Part shown: positions 43,767 to 53,318 of the stretch, piece after piece
How positions within the stretch are numbered: position 1 is the first letter of the stretch
How the letters are laid out: every line of letters starts with the position of its first letter
Source of the DNA: Cyanophora paradoxa
Lineage: Eukaryota > Glaucocystophyceae > Cyanophorales > Cyanophoraceae
DNA: 64,000 nt
Reading direction: 5' to 3'
Assembly (NCBI GenBank): GCA_004431415.1
Contig: QPMI01000085.1
Coordinates: forward strand, 62,001 to 126,000
Position numbers and translations under genes: made by a program
The notes under the pieces: generated by a model
Seen by the model: only the letters and a program-made list of their open reading frames with translations
The model's database searches: none
What the model was told of the DNA's origin: nothing

Positions 43767-44678
43767 ATGCGGTGGTGCGCAGTCAACATCAGTACCAGCG
43801 CTCTGGAGAGCGAGAAGGAGGTGGCCGAAGTGATTGCCGTAGTGAACGAAGCCTACCGCGCTGAGGACTTCTTCAAGAAGCGCCTTCGAACGGATCGGGA
43901 GGAAATCGAACAGTTGAAGTCGGCGGCGGGGGGGCGGTTCCTTCTCCTCCGCGTCGGTGGCGATGGGCCGGTTGTGGGGAGCGTCTACGTGGCGTGCGAA
44001 GGGCACCACGGGCACCTCCAGATGCTCGCCGTCCACCCCTCTATGCAGCGGCGGGGCTGTGCGCAGAGGTGTCTGCAGTAGCCCGGCTCTCGGCACCCCC
44101 GCATGACCCTGGGCCGCACCGCAGGCTTATTCAGGCGGCTGAAGAATACGCCGTGTCACAGGGGTGCTCTGTCATGGTGCCCGACGCACCCCCGGGCCCG
44201 CGCGCCCGCGGCCGTGCCCGCGGCCGCTCGGCTCGGCTAGCGCTGCGTACTTTTCGAACGACTGATACTGACGCGTGCCCGTTCGTGTGCCAGGACTTGA
44301 TGATGGTTGATGTAAGGGCGGACGCCGTCGAGGATCTCTACCTGCGCACCGGCTACCGCCGCACGGGCGTGACCGAACCCTTCGTTGACGAGGTGCGCAA
44401 ACGCCCGCCCGACGGTCCCCGCCATGCTTCGATTCGAGATTACCCCCGTATTTCCGGCCCGGCCGACGACTGACGTCGACGCCCTCACAGAGCAAGGTCA
44501 AGTACCCTGTCAATTTCGTGCGTGCCCGGCCCTCTCTCCCCTCTCCATCCCCGCGGCACCCCCGGCCCCCTTCCCTCGCACCAAATCGGAATGCGGGCAG
44601 GTGGAGATGCAGAAGGTGCTCAAGGCTCCCAGCACGTGCACAGTCCCCGCCGGCAACGAACCCCCGCCCCAACGATGA
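43767..44678 (+). CDS. GNAT-family N-acetyltransferase
   Basis: Acetyl-CoA-dependent acetyltransferase of unknown substrate. Reads MRWCAVNISTSALESEKEVA, VIAVVNEAYRAEDFFKKRL, FLLLRVGGDGPVVGSVYVA, then HLQMLAVHPSMQRRGC (the V-x-P-x-x-Q/R-x-x-G acetyl-CoA loop, interrupted by an intron), RLIQAAEEYAVSQGCSVM, MMVDVRADAVEDLYLRTGYR, VTEPFVDE-SKVKYPVNF, and a last exon VEMQKVLKAPSTCTVPAGNE ending at 44678. The last two introns (about 44394-44491 and 44519-44600) are phase-consistent. The Y-L-R-x-G-Y segment is the classic GNAT motif B. Convergent with the SAP30BP gene, 36 bp apart. Confidence 0.85.
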
Positions 44679-44714
44679 TGATGCCGACGTCTGTAATCCG
44701 AAGAGAGCGAGAGT

Positions 44715-46332
44715 CTACCTAATGCCTGCCTGTTTTCGCATCTCCGCGGCGTACTGCGCGTAGCCCGGCGCGGCCTGCGCGGCCTGCGCGGCGGCGACGG
44801 CGGCTGCTGCGGCGGCGGCCTGCTGGAGCGAGGCCTGGATGATGCCGCCCGGGACGATGGGGGCGACGCTCGCCGGGTCCTGCGCGTCCCACTTGGAGCG
44901 CTTGGCCGGCTTGCCCTCCGCGCCGGCCGCGGGGCGGGGCCGGAGGAGGCCGGCGTCCGTAAGGAGGGTCGTCTGCAGGCCCCCCGGGGCGAACTCCACC
45001 GCGGAGCGATTCGCCTGCGCCCGCTCCTTCGCCTCCATCGCCTTCCGCTGCCTCACCGCTGCCCCGTCGTCAGGCGCACAGCGCCCATCGGGGGCGGAGG
45101 GGGTGCGAGGGAGCGTTGGGGTGGGGGTAGGCGGCCTAGCGAAGGGAGGGGAAAGGGGCGGACCGAGGGCGTCGTAGAACTCCTCCATGTCAAATGCGTG
45201 AGGATCGAACCTGCCGAAGGGCTATCAGCACGGCTCCGCGTGCAGATGCTCAGGCTAGCCCGGCTGCCAGTCGCCCGCTCCTTCCTATTCCTTTTCGCGC
45301 ACTTGTCTCTGGGGTAGTTGGAGCCGATCTCGTCAATGCCCCAGTACTCGACGAGCTTCTCTAGGATGGCCGGGTTCCGGAAGTTCTTGTTCGCCCGCAG
45401 CGAGTCGTTCAGCCGCCGCCCCTGCGCCCGCAGCTGCACGAACTGCTCCAGTTTCGCCTGCGGCACCGCCCCACAGATTAAGGACCCAGAGAGTGCACGG
45501 GGCGGGCCGCACGGACCCGCACGCGCTCGTCCACCGGTCCCGGCGGCTCGGGCGGTATGTTCGCGAGCGTGTGGAACGGGCTGCCTTGAGGCAGCGGCAT
45601 AGGGGAGCCAGACGGTCGACCCGGAGTTGTCTGCTGCAGCGATGGCGAGATGCCGGGGGGCGTTACTGCAGACGCGCCAGGCCCAGCGCTCGAGCTAGCA
45701 ATGGGCCCCCCTGGCTCGGCTGGAGGCTGCTCGGCCTGAGTGCGGTCGGCTGCGACCCGCTGCGCTGCTGCTGTGATCTGGAAAACAGGACTGGGCGCTC
45801 CTCCGCTGCGCACAGAGCTCGCCGCGTAACGAGATGGTTGGCGGGGCAGGCGCACCGCGCTGCAGCCTCTGCCAGCGCCCGCGGGGCTTTCGGAGGAAGC
45901 GAAGAGCCTGATGTGCGCTTAGGGAGCCAAATGTGCGACGGGAGGAAGGAATGGCAGCACTAACCAGGCTTTCTGTCGCCCGTCGGTGCCGCGTGAGCCG
46001 CCGGGGACTCCTGAGGGCGCAAATCGAACAGGATCGAACGAATGACCGCGGATCGACTGACAACGTACCTCCGGCTTGGTGTCGTCCTCGTCGTCGTGCG
46101 CGTAGCTGACAAGAGAGACGGGGCGCGGCGCTGCGAACGAGCACGCGTGAGTACCCTAGCCGAAAGCGGCGCATCCCGCTCGCTGAGCACATCGCGGCAA
46201 GCGGAAAGGTCGAGCGATACCTTGCACCGCCGGCTGCCGCCCGGGCTGCTCCCTGTTGTTTTCCGCCTCTTCGTGCTCTTCTTCGTCCTCTTCCTCGTCA
46301 GCGTAGCGCAGCAGGTCGCCGAGCGCGGACAT
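44715..46332 (-). CDS. SAP30BP: SAP30-binding protein (HCNGP family)
   Basis: Nuclear factor linked to Sin3/SAP30 repression and to pre-mRNA splicing in animals. The start exon MSALGDLLRYADEEEDEEEH is acidic, as in the family. A Pro/Ser-rich middle ends NIPPEPPGPVDERV. The conserved core is PQAKLEQFVQLRAQGRRLND, NKNFRNPAILEKLVEYWGID and EIGSNYPRD, then after an intron DPHAFDMEEFYDAL. The C-terminal part has AMEAKERAQANRSAVEF and the family's KRSKWDAQDP, followed by an Ala/Gln-rich helix ending at 44715. Intermediate exon borders (about 45860-46220) are not resolved. Tandem with the downstream-lying dioxygenase on the same strand. Confidence 0.9.
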
Positions 46333-46936
46333 TTTTTCGATGCGGAGAAGGGTACCGATTGAAGAGAACGTGCACGTGTACCCTGACGCGTGCGGCCGCG
46401 CGGCCGCCGGCGCCGGCGGCGGCGCCTCGGTTCCGCGCGCGCCGAGTAGTGCACGTGCAGCATATGCATATGCATGCGAGTAGTGCACGTGCGGCAGCTA
46501 GGCTAGCGCTAGCGCTAGCCTAGTAGCGCTCAGCGGCTGCCAGGCTGCGCAGCTGATCATGATATCGATCGATCAGCCTGGCAGGAATCATTGAATCCAT
46601 CCGCGATGATCATCGGCCGCGGATATCCGATCGGCCGCGGCGCACTGTGCAGCGTGGCAGCAGCTAGCGCTGGCGCTGCGCACGCCACTGGGCCATCGTA
46701 TGCGCAGCCTGGCGCGGGAGCTGAATTCGAATATTCTAAAAATTGAGCACATCGTGACAAAAAGAAGCATCTACGAGACGCTAATAAAGCCGTAAGCCGG
46801 AAAGAAACCCCGGCCCCTGCAGCTGAGCGGCGCCCGCTCATGAGCAGTGGGAAAATAAAAAAGGCAGTGGCCGCCTAGGCCTCGCATGCCTCCTCCAGTC
46901 ATGCCACGCGCGGCCACCACGGCGGCCTTGGACAAA
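46333..46936. other. Intergenic region with inverted repeats
   Basis: No gene. Contains GCTAGCGCTAGCGCTAGC-type palindromes (about 46499-46525), a perfect 11-bp inverted repeat CTGCCAGGCTG (46537-46547)/CAGCCTGGCAG (46574-46584) around a TGATCATGATATCGATCGAT loop, and several CATATGCATATG/CGATCG words near 46460-46640. Its position is between the 5' side of SAP30BP and the 3' end of the dioxygenase. Confidence 0.6.
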
Positions 46937-48827
46937 TTACTTGCGGAAGGCCTGGGACTGGTAGGTGGACTCGAAGATCTTGTCGGCGTTGGCGACCTCG
47001 AAGCCGTCGCGACGGTGCTCCTCGCGGATGTCCGCCGGGGCGATGCGGGCGAACTTCGGCAGCACCAGCCGCTCCGCGAACTCGATGTACGAGCCCGGGA
47101 TGACGCGCTCCTCGCCCCCCGCGAAGCGCATCGACACCTGCCGCCCACGTCACCAACCCGCTTTGCGGGGAGCCGCGTCAGCTGCGGCGCGCGAGCCCCC
47201 ACCTTGTCCGCAACCGTGGAGCTCTGCTTGAGGAGACCGTCCTCGCTCGTCTTGATCTCGCCGGCGCTGTTGTTCAGCAGGAAGCCTGCGCGCGATGTCG
47301 GCGACGGGCGACCGTGCGGCGAGCACAGCGCTTGCAAGGGCCGGCACCCTTCTCCTTGAGGAAGGCGCTGAGCTTCTCGAGCGAGTTGTATTGGCGCATG
47401 AGGTGGACCGCCACCGTGATGTGGTTGAACGCTGCACGGTGCAGACTCGGAATGCAGGCCCGGGGAGAAGCGCGAAAGAGAGGGGGGAGGGGGGGAGGGA
47501 GGGAGGAAGGGGGGGGGGGGAAGGGGGGGGGGGTGAGGAGAGGGGGAAGCGCACCGTACGCGTTGACCAGCGTCCACGACGCGTACTCGCTTTCGGCGTC
47601 TGAAGGGGGGTGCGGCATCAGGGCCCCAGGCCTTCGAGCGGCAGGCGGGACGGAGGTTTGGAGGCGCACTGAGGGCCTCGTAGTCGGCGAGGGTGGGCGT
47701 AGGCCAGGGGCGCGCCTCGAGCACGGAGGACAGGATGGCGTAGCGCGAGGTCGCGACATCCGCCTCCTTCAGGTACTTGTCCAGAATGAGCTGCCGCCCG
47801 GCCCCGTCAGCCCTCGCCCCCCGCACCAGCGGGCCTGCGGCCCGCACCTGGCTCTTGCTCGACAGCTCCGGCACGATGATCTCTGCGACGCATCAGCGTC
47901 AGACCCCGCGGACCCAGGGCGGCCGGCACTCGCGATCACCCGAGATGAAGATTCGCGTCATCTGCGCGGGTTCATCGGTCAAATCGGCGCGGAGGCTGAG
48001 ACTGAGCGCGGTCTACCTCGGGCTGGGGCGGCTTGTACCAGAAGGCGCGCAGGTGCTTGTCCTGCACCGCGGTTGAGTGGGTATGAGAGGCACAGGAGGG
48101 GTTTGAGTGGATCGCGCCAAGTGTCTTGGTGGACGTGCGAGCGTCCCACTAAGCCGAGAAAAACAAGCACCTTGAAATGGAGCTCGTCCATTCTCTGGTA
48201 GCCACTATCGAGGATGACCGGCTCTGCGGCGAAGGGCACGCGTCAAGAGCGCTTCCAGCGCCGCCGAGGAAAACGCCAGAGTACGCACCCATTGCAGCGA
48301 TGCCGAGACCCTTGCTCCCCTGGAGCAACCGCACGTCAGCCCCCCTCAACAAGTTCGTTGGGCCCTAGCTGCTCAAGCTTCGTCACTCACGAATGTGCGG
48401 AACGCGATGTGGTCATTGCGAATGTGCTCTCCGGCTTTCGCAAGCTCTTGAATCTGCGGGGATCGCCGGCAAGTCACAATCGCCGGCGGCAGGGGCCAGG
48501 GCGGCTGAAGGCTGAAGCCGGACGTTGGTGGGGACTATGAGATCGGCGCAGGCTTCTCTAGGCGAGATAGGCTGAGAAAAGATCCCATGGGACGTGCTCC
48601 GCTTATCGCGCTAGATTGCTAACAGCCGCGAGCAAGAGTGGCCGGTTGACGGAGGGAGCGCCGCCGTTCGCCGGCCATTGATCGCCGAGTTCGGTTAAGG
48701 TCTAAAGCTACGTGAAACGCGGATCGGGGGACGGGCAGCTGCACACCAGGCGGCCGGCGGACGGCGTCCTCTTGAAGTAGAGCTCCTGCGAACGAGAGAT
48801 GAAGGCCTGCAGCAGCCGGATGCCCAT
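46937..48827 (-). CDS. 2-oxoadipate dioxygenase/decarboxylase (DUF1338, plant/HglS type)
   Basis: Fe(II) enzyme converting 2-oxoadipate to 2-hydroxyglutarate in lysine catabolism. Exons: MGIRLLQAFISRSQELYFKR; a ~300-nt intron; IQELAKAGEHIRNDHIAFRT (metal-ligand His); SGYQRMDELHFK; DKHLRAFWYKPPQPE; MTRIFIS; IIVPELSSKSQ; LILDKYLKEADVATSRYAIL; DAESEYASWTLVNAYG; AFNHITVAVHLMRQYNSLEK (metal-ligand His); FLLNNSAGEIKTSEDGLLKQ with SSTVAD; and MRFAGGEERVIPGSYIEFAE (metal-ligand Glu), ending DKIFESTYQSQAFRK at 46937. The match to plant DUF1338 proteins is continuous to the C-terminus. The ligand triad His/His/Glu is intact. One intron (about 47479-47547) is nearly pure C on the coding strand. Start ATG at 48825-48827 chosen because it opens the conserved N-terminal helix. 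Divergent from the ABHD gene. Confidence 0.92.
47479..47547 (-). repeat. Homopolymer-rich intron tract
   Basis: Runs of 6-12 G on the plus strand (C on the coding strand) fill the intron between the LVNAYG and AFNHIT exons of the dioxygenase gene. Prone to slippage, so its true length is uncertain. Confidence 0.85.
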
Positions 48828-49190
48828 CTTGAGTCGAACGTGCGGCGGACGCGGCGATGACGAGTGATCGGCCGACTGATCGGGGGGGACGGTGCAGCGT
48901 CAGCTAGTTCGCGCCGCGGATAAAAACACAGCGTACACGGCTTTCTGCGGGCGGCCGCGGGACGCCGGGGACGAGGGGGGCCGGGCACAGGATTTCGACA
49001 GATGGCGGCAGGGTACAGGGAGCGTTCAGCGGCCGCGCGTTTAAGTGTGCATACGCCGTTCCAGAACACAGCACGAGTGCGCGCGCGTTCCCTCGTAAAA
49101 ACGCAGAGCGCGGTTCCACGCAGCGCGGCAGGCACTTTAGAAGACGGGCACGGCGCTGCTCTTGTTGATTGATCTCCGCAACTCCTTCCG
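48828..49190. promoter_or_regulatory. Divergent intergenic region (dioxygenase / ABHD hydrolase)
   Basis: 363 bp between the divergent starts. Overlapping minus-strand frames here and through the ABHD gene carry no domain. Probable shared promoter; no motif stands out. Confidence 0.4.
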
Positions 49191-50652
49191 ATGTCGTTCC
49201 ACGGCGTGCTGGGCTTCGCTTTCCGAGCCGGTGGGCGCAGCGCTGACGGAGCATCGATATCCACAGTGCCGTCTGATGCGCCTGCGCAGTTGCCTCGGCG
49301 ACCTCCGTGCTTGCTCCCACGAGCGAAAGCAAATTTAGCGACTCCGAGCGGCGCCTGCTCAGCATCGCTAATTTCGACGCGCGCGTCGCTGTGCGCGTCA
49401 AAGGCGGCGTCCGCGAGCTCGTCTTCGGTGAAGGCGCGGGGAAACAGCACCTGGTCCTGCTGGTGAGTGCGAGCCGCTGCAGCGGCTCCCCTCGCGCTCT
49501 GAGTCGACGTCGCACGCCCGCCCAGCACGGCTTTGGCGCAGGGGCCGCGATTTGGTACAGAATGATCGCCCTGCTGTCTTCCCAATTCGTCGTCCACGCG
49601 CTGGACTGGAGCGTCAACCGGGTGAAGTTCGACGGTGGCCCTAAGGCCACGGAGACGGAGCTTGTGCGCAGTTTTCTTTTCTGAAAAATACAGCGCCAAA
49701 ACTTCGTCGTGCAGGTGAACCTGGTCGAGCGCTGGCGCGAAGGCGCAGCAATTGAGAGCTTTTCGATTTTGGGGCATTCCCTCGGAGGTCAGCGCCCAGC
49801 CCATCGCCACTCGCTCTCAGCTGCATAGCCGATCTGATCTCTTCTCAGGGACCGTCGCTGCTCTGTACTCACTCTCGCACCCAAAACGGGTCGCCAGTCT
49901 TGTCCTGGCCTCCCCGGCCGGGATCTCCCACGGCGGGGCCATCGATCCGATCGCTGACGAATGCATCGATGAGCCTGTGTGCACCCCTCTCCACTCTCTG
50001 CTCCGAGCATTGCCGGCCCCTGTGACTGCTGGCAGCCTCCTGCATCAGCACCGCTGGCGTGGAAGGCCGTGCACAGCCTCTGGCTAGCGAACGTGTCGCC
50101 TCAGTTTTTTGTACGGGGGATGGGGCCCTTTGGCCCCCGGCTTGTGGAGCGTTACGTCGAACAGCGGTACAGGACCATCCCCGACGAGGAGCGTGACGCC
50201 CTGAAGGATTTCCTCTTCCACTCGTGCGCCCCACTTACTGCTTTCATATCTGGGCTGTTTAATTTTGCCGCAGCTTTGTTCGGCCTGGCGATCATTCCTA
50301 CTTCAATAGGATGATGAGCCCACGTGTGCAACTCCGGCGAACACTGACAACGCGACTGACGGCTCTGAGCACGCAAGCTGCTTTCATTTACGGCGACCGC
50401 GACTGGATGTACTCGGATGCTGTGGAAGGTGTCTGCCAGGCACTGGCGTTGCGCGGACTATCGAGCCCACACCCCATGTTCGTGCCGCGCTCCGGTCATC
50501 AGCTTCCGATTGACAATCCCGACGCTTTCGCGCAAATCGTTCTTGTGGCGTTGCGCGAAGCCGCCGCTCGCGACCAGCCGGCCCAGGCACCCAGCGGCCG
50601 CAGTCGGTCGCCAGGCCCTCGCGAGGAAGCGGTTGTTGATCATGAGGAGTAG
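49191..50652 (+). CDS. ABHD4/ABHD5 (CGI-58)-like alpha/beta hydrolase
   Basis: Lipid-metabolising hydrolase or acyltransferase near lipid droplets in relatives. Exon 1 (49191-49230) MSFHGVLGFAFRA joins exon 2 (49290-49462) with SESKFSDSERRLLSIANFDA, the family's N-terminal helix. Exon 3 opens HGFGAGAAIWYRMIALLSSQ (oxyanion HG). Next LVERWREGAAIESFSILGHS-LGG, carrying a GHSLGG nucleophile elbow with Ser (CGI-58 itself has Asn; the plant homologue has Ser). Then LYSLSHPKRVASLVLASPAG, GPRLVERYVEQRYRTIPDEE, AAFIYGDRDWM (acid Asp) and FVPRSGHQLPIDNPDAFAQI (catalytic His). The stop is at 50650-50652. Several introns of 50-80 nt. Catalytic triad complete, so an active enzyme is predicted. Confidence 0.9.
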
Positions 50653-50693
50653 GCCCAGGTTTTCGAATTCATTTCTGATGTTTGTCTGCATCT

Positions 50694-50738
50694 TGACACG
50701 TGATGTTTGCTAGCTTGCTGTTAACTAGCAGCACATCG
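50694..50738. repeat. Imperfect palindromic (foldback) element, copy 2
   Basis: TTGACACGTGATGTTTGCTAG ... GTTAACTAGCAGCACATC closely matches the element at 2653-2714, with the same GATGT...GCTAG/CTAGCAGCACATC arms and central GTTAAC. It lies 42 bp after the ABHD stop codon. Confidence 0.6.
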
Positions 50739-51367
50739 GTATCTAGATCTGTAGCCTAGTAGGCTACACCGGGTGACACTTGCAATGATCATGAGTAGGC
50801 TACTTATATATAGTTATTGCTATAGCCCTAGTAGATAGGTAGCTTTCATGTACGTATACAGATCTAGATGACCATGCACGGGATCCGGATCGCGATATCC
50901 GGCACGCGCAGCTGCAGCGCTAGCTGCAGTATCGATATCGATCAGCTTTGTTGATGCAGTAGTATACGTACCACGGTACATATACTCACAGCATATACGT
51001 GCTAGAGTTAACAGTCAATTGCAATCGTATTAAGCGTGCTATAGCATGCCATAAGGGACCATAGTTTATATAGGACCGCAAGTTTAATCTTCTCTTACCA
51101 AAAATAAATAATCTTCTCTTGAAATTACCGTACAGGCACACGACGAAAATTAAACAAAAGCAGGGGACTCGGAAGCAAAGAGCAAATTGCGAAAGAAGTT
51201 GCTGTCGAGCTGGCGGAGCGCGCCTCATGATCAGCAGTGCCTACATGAATCGTGATCGGGCTCGGGGGACTCGGATCGGCGCGGGTCAGGGACACGGGGC
51301 GCCGGAGGGGCGCGAGCCACTGCTTCTTCCACCCGCTTGAGCCGCCGGTCAATGACCTGCACAATCA
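50739..51367. other. Intergenic AT-richer, palindrome-rich spacer
   Basis: Contains many restriction-site-like palindromes (CTAGATCTGTAG, GATATC, GCTAGC, TATATATA, GATCGATATCGATC-like words, about 50740-51000) and an A/T-rich stretch near 51060-51125. A plus-strand frame about 51252-51480 (HNHYHRPSWPWFLAQKHL) is open, but it lies antisense to the 3' end of the next gene and is not called. Confidence 0.5.
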
Positions 51368-52807
51368 TTACCACCGGCCCTCATGGCCGTGGTTTTTGGC
51401 CCAAAAGCACCTCGGTGAGCAGCTTCACGTCACGCCTGAGATCACCAAGAAGCCTGCGAGGCGTGGTCAGCGATGCAAACTTCAGGCGCCTCTCCGCCCA
51501 AACTTGACATCAATGCGTACCCCGCGGTGCGCTCAGCCGAGCGCTCAATGTGGTACAGAGAGTCCTCCTTCACGCGGTTCGATCGCTTCGTCTCCACAAG
51601 CTTCGTGTTCTACGGAAGAGTGTCAGTGCGGCGAACGGCCAGGCCCACAATGCGTTCACCTGCATTTCCAGTAGCCGTTCGCGGTCTTGCTCCTGTAGAA
51701 GCGCATCAGCCAGCCCGGAAATCTTATTGCAGACGCTCGAACGCGCCTGCTGCAGGAGGAGAAGGTGCTTATCGTAGTCCTCGGAGCCGACGATAGCGTT
51801 GTGCATCTCCCGCAAGCCTGCGACCAGTGCAATGGTCTCCTCTGCAAGACTCCCGTACCATGCCGCTTGCCCTCTGCCGGGGTGGTAAACCGCGCATGCT
51901 GGGGAGCGACGAGGTCGGAACCATACCGATCATCCGAGGACGAGGACTCAGAGGCAAGACGGCAGGCGGCCTGCTCGAGGCGGCTTGCAGCCGCATCGAC
52001 TGCCCGCGCGTACACCACGAGGCGGTATGCCACGTACGGGAACCTATGGAAAGGGGCGGGGATCAGCTGAGAGTAGAGCTCGCGGATCAGGGGGGCACGA
52101 ACCGCCGCAGGACGGTGTCCCGAAGGGATGAGTGGTCGCGGACAAACATGTCGTACTCGGCGATAAGAGTGCCCTCTTCCGCTCGCAGAACCCATAGCTG
52201 AACGTACGCGTAGTGCACGCGCAGCCATGCAGCCAAAGCTCCCGTAATACGCTCAATGTCGACGGCACGCCCTATCAGCTCTTCGATCTGCAGAACGTGT
52301 TTGCCCAGAAACAGAACAATTTCCGGCGCTTGGGGGGTCACCTGCTCGCGGATGGCGGGCGCGCCAGCGTGATGATTTGCCCGCTGGACGAGCTGGCTGG
52401 TCTTTGCGGCAAGCCGCTGACCCTCTGCCACGTCTGCATCCGAGAACACCTTCTCGTGGATCCACACGGCGAGCTTGTCAAGATTCTCCCTGCTCAGCTC
52501 CACGGGCTGCGCCAGTCGCTTCTTAGGACAGGTGCGCACGCGTTCTGCAATCCACCAGGGATCCCGCAGGATCGCGCACCCCATCGAGCACATCGCGGAC
52601 GTACTGCAGCGGGTCTGCGAGACGAGCTTGGTAGATACGCAGCTCCTCCTCGGCGGCGCTGCAAGGGCAATTCAGGCGCGAGGGGGGGGCGCGGAAGCAG
52701 TCTCGGCACCTGAGCTCCTGCTGGATGCAGGACTCCTGGAACTGCACCACAAAGTGGCGCACGATCAGAGCCGCGCCGACGGCAACGCCAGCCCAGACGT
52801 GAAGCAT
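51368..52807 (-). CDS. Hypothetical protein with N-terminal membrane anchor
   Basis: Not recognised. Exons joined by short GT-AG introns read MLHVWAGVAVGAALIVRHFV (one predicted TM or uncleaved signal), EEELRIYQARLADPLQYVRD, an intron ending GATTGCAG, ERVRTCPKKRLAQPVELSRE, NLDKLAVWIHEKVFSDADVA, an intron ending TTCTGCAG, IEELIGRAVDIERITGALAA, EYDMFVRDHSSLRDTVLRR, FPYVAYRLVVYARAVDAAAS, GLREMHNAIVGSEDYDKHLL, NKISGLADALLQEQDRERLL, and NTKLVETKRSNRVKEDSLYH. The soluble part is helical, probably coiled. The C-terminus ends either at 51442 (HASQASW-stop) or, after one more 35-nt intron, at 51368. Start ATG at 52805-52807. Divergent from the filamin-repeat gene. Confidence 0.6.
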
Positions 52808-53318
52808 TAGCCTCGGCTGCACGGTCGGGTTCTACGGTGAGAGCGTCGATTTCCGATCGTCTGCTTTTGATTCTACGCGCCCAGTCCTGGGAGAGCTGTG
52901 CGGCCGGCTTACAAGGGTAGCTTCTCCGCGCTCGCTAGAGGGGATAGATTCAGCCCGGCACAAGTGCCGACGCAGCCCTCGAAGTTCGTGCTTGCGGTTG
53001 GGTACACACTTTCGCCCCGCAGCGGTGTGTGTGAAGCAATTGCAAGCAGCAGCGTCGCCGCGCTGCTCAGCAGCTGTAGGCTCCGTAGAGCGTGTGGACT
53101 GCTTGGAGGTCCCAGAGCGCGCGATAAATTTGAATTACGCCGGTTACACGGCGATCTCCCCCGGCGACGCAGCCGGGCGGCATCCTCGCCGCGCCCGCAT
53201 CCCAGCGTGCAGTCAGAAACACGCGCAGCAGTTGAAGGGGCGGCCGCGCAGCGATCATCGCGCGCCCACCTCCCGACCGCGAGCGCGGAGTAGATAACGC
53301 GTGCCCGACGACTCGCCC
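52808..53318. promoter_or_regulatory. Divergent intergenic region upstream of the filamin-repeat gene
   Basis: About 510 bp between divergent ATGs. Open frames on both strands (e.g. 52909-53352 minus) show no domain. Probable promoters of both genes. Confidence 0.4.

Noticed and set aside
51473-51796. Plus-strand ORF (NAYPAVRSAERSMWYRESS) as a separate gene
   Set aside because: Antisense to well-spliced exons of the minus-strand hypothetical gene, which reads as a more coherent protein; kept as an alternative only.
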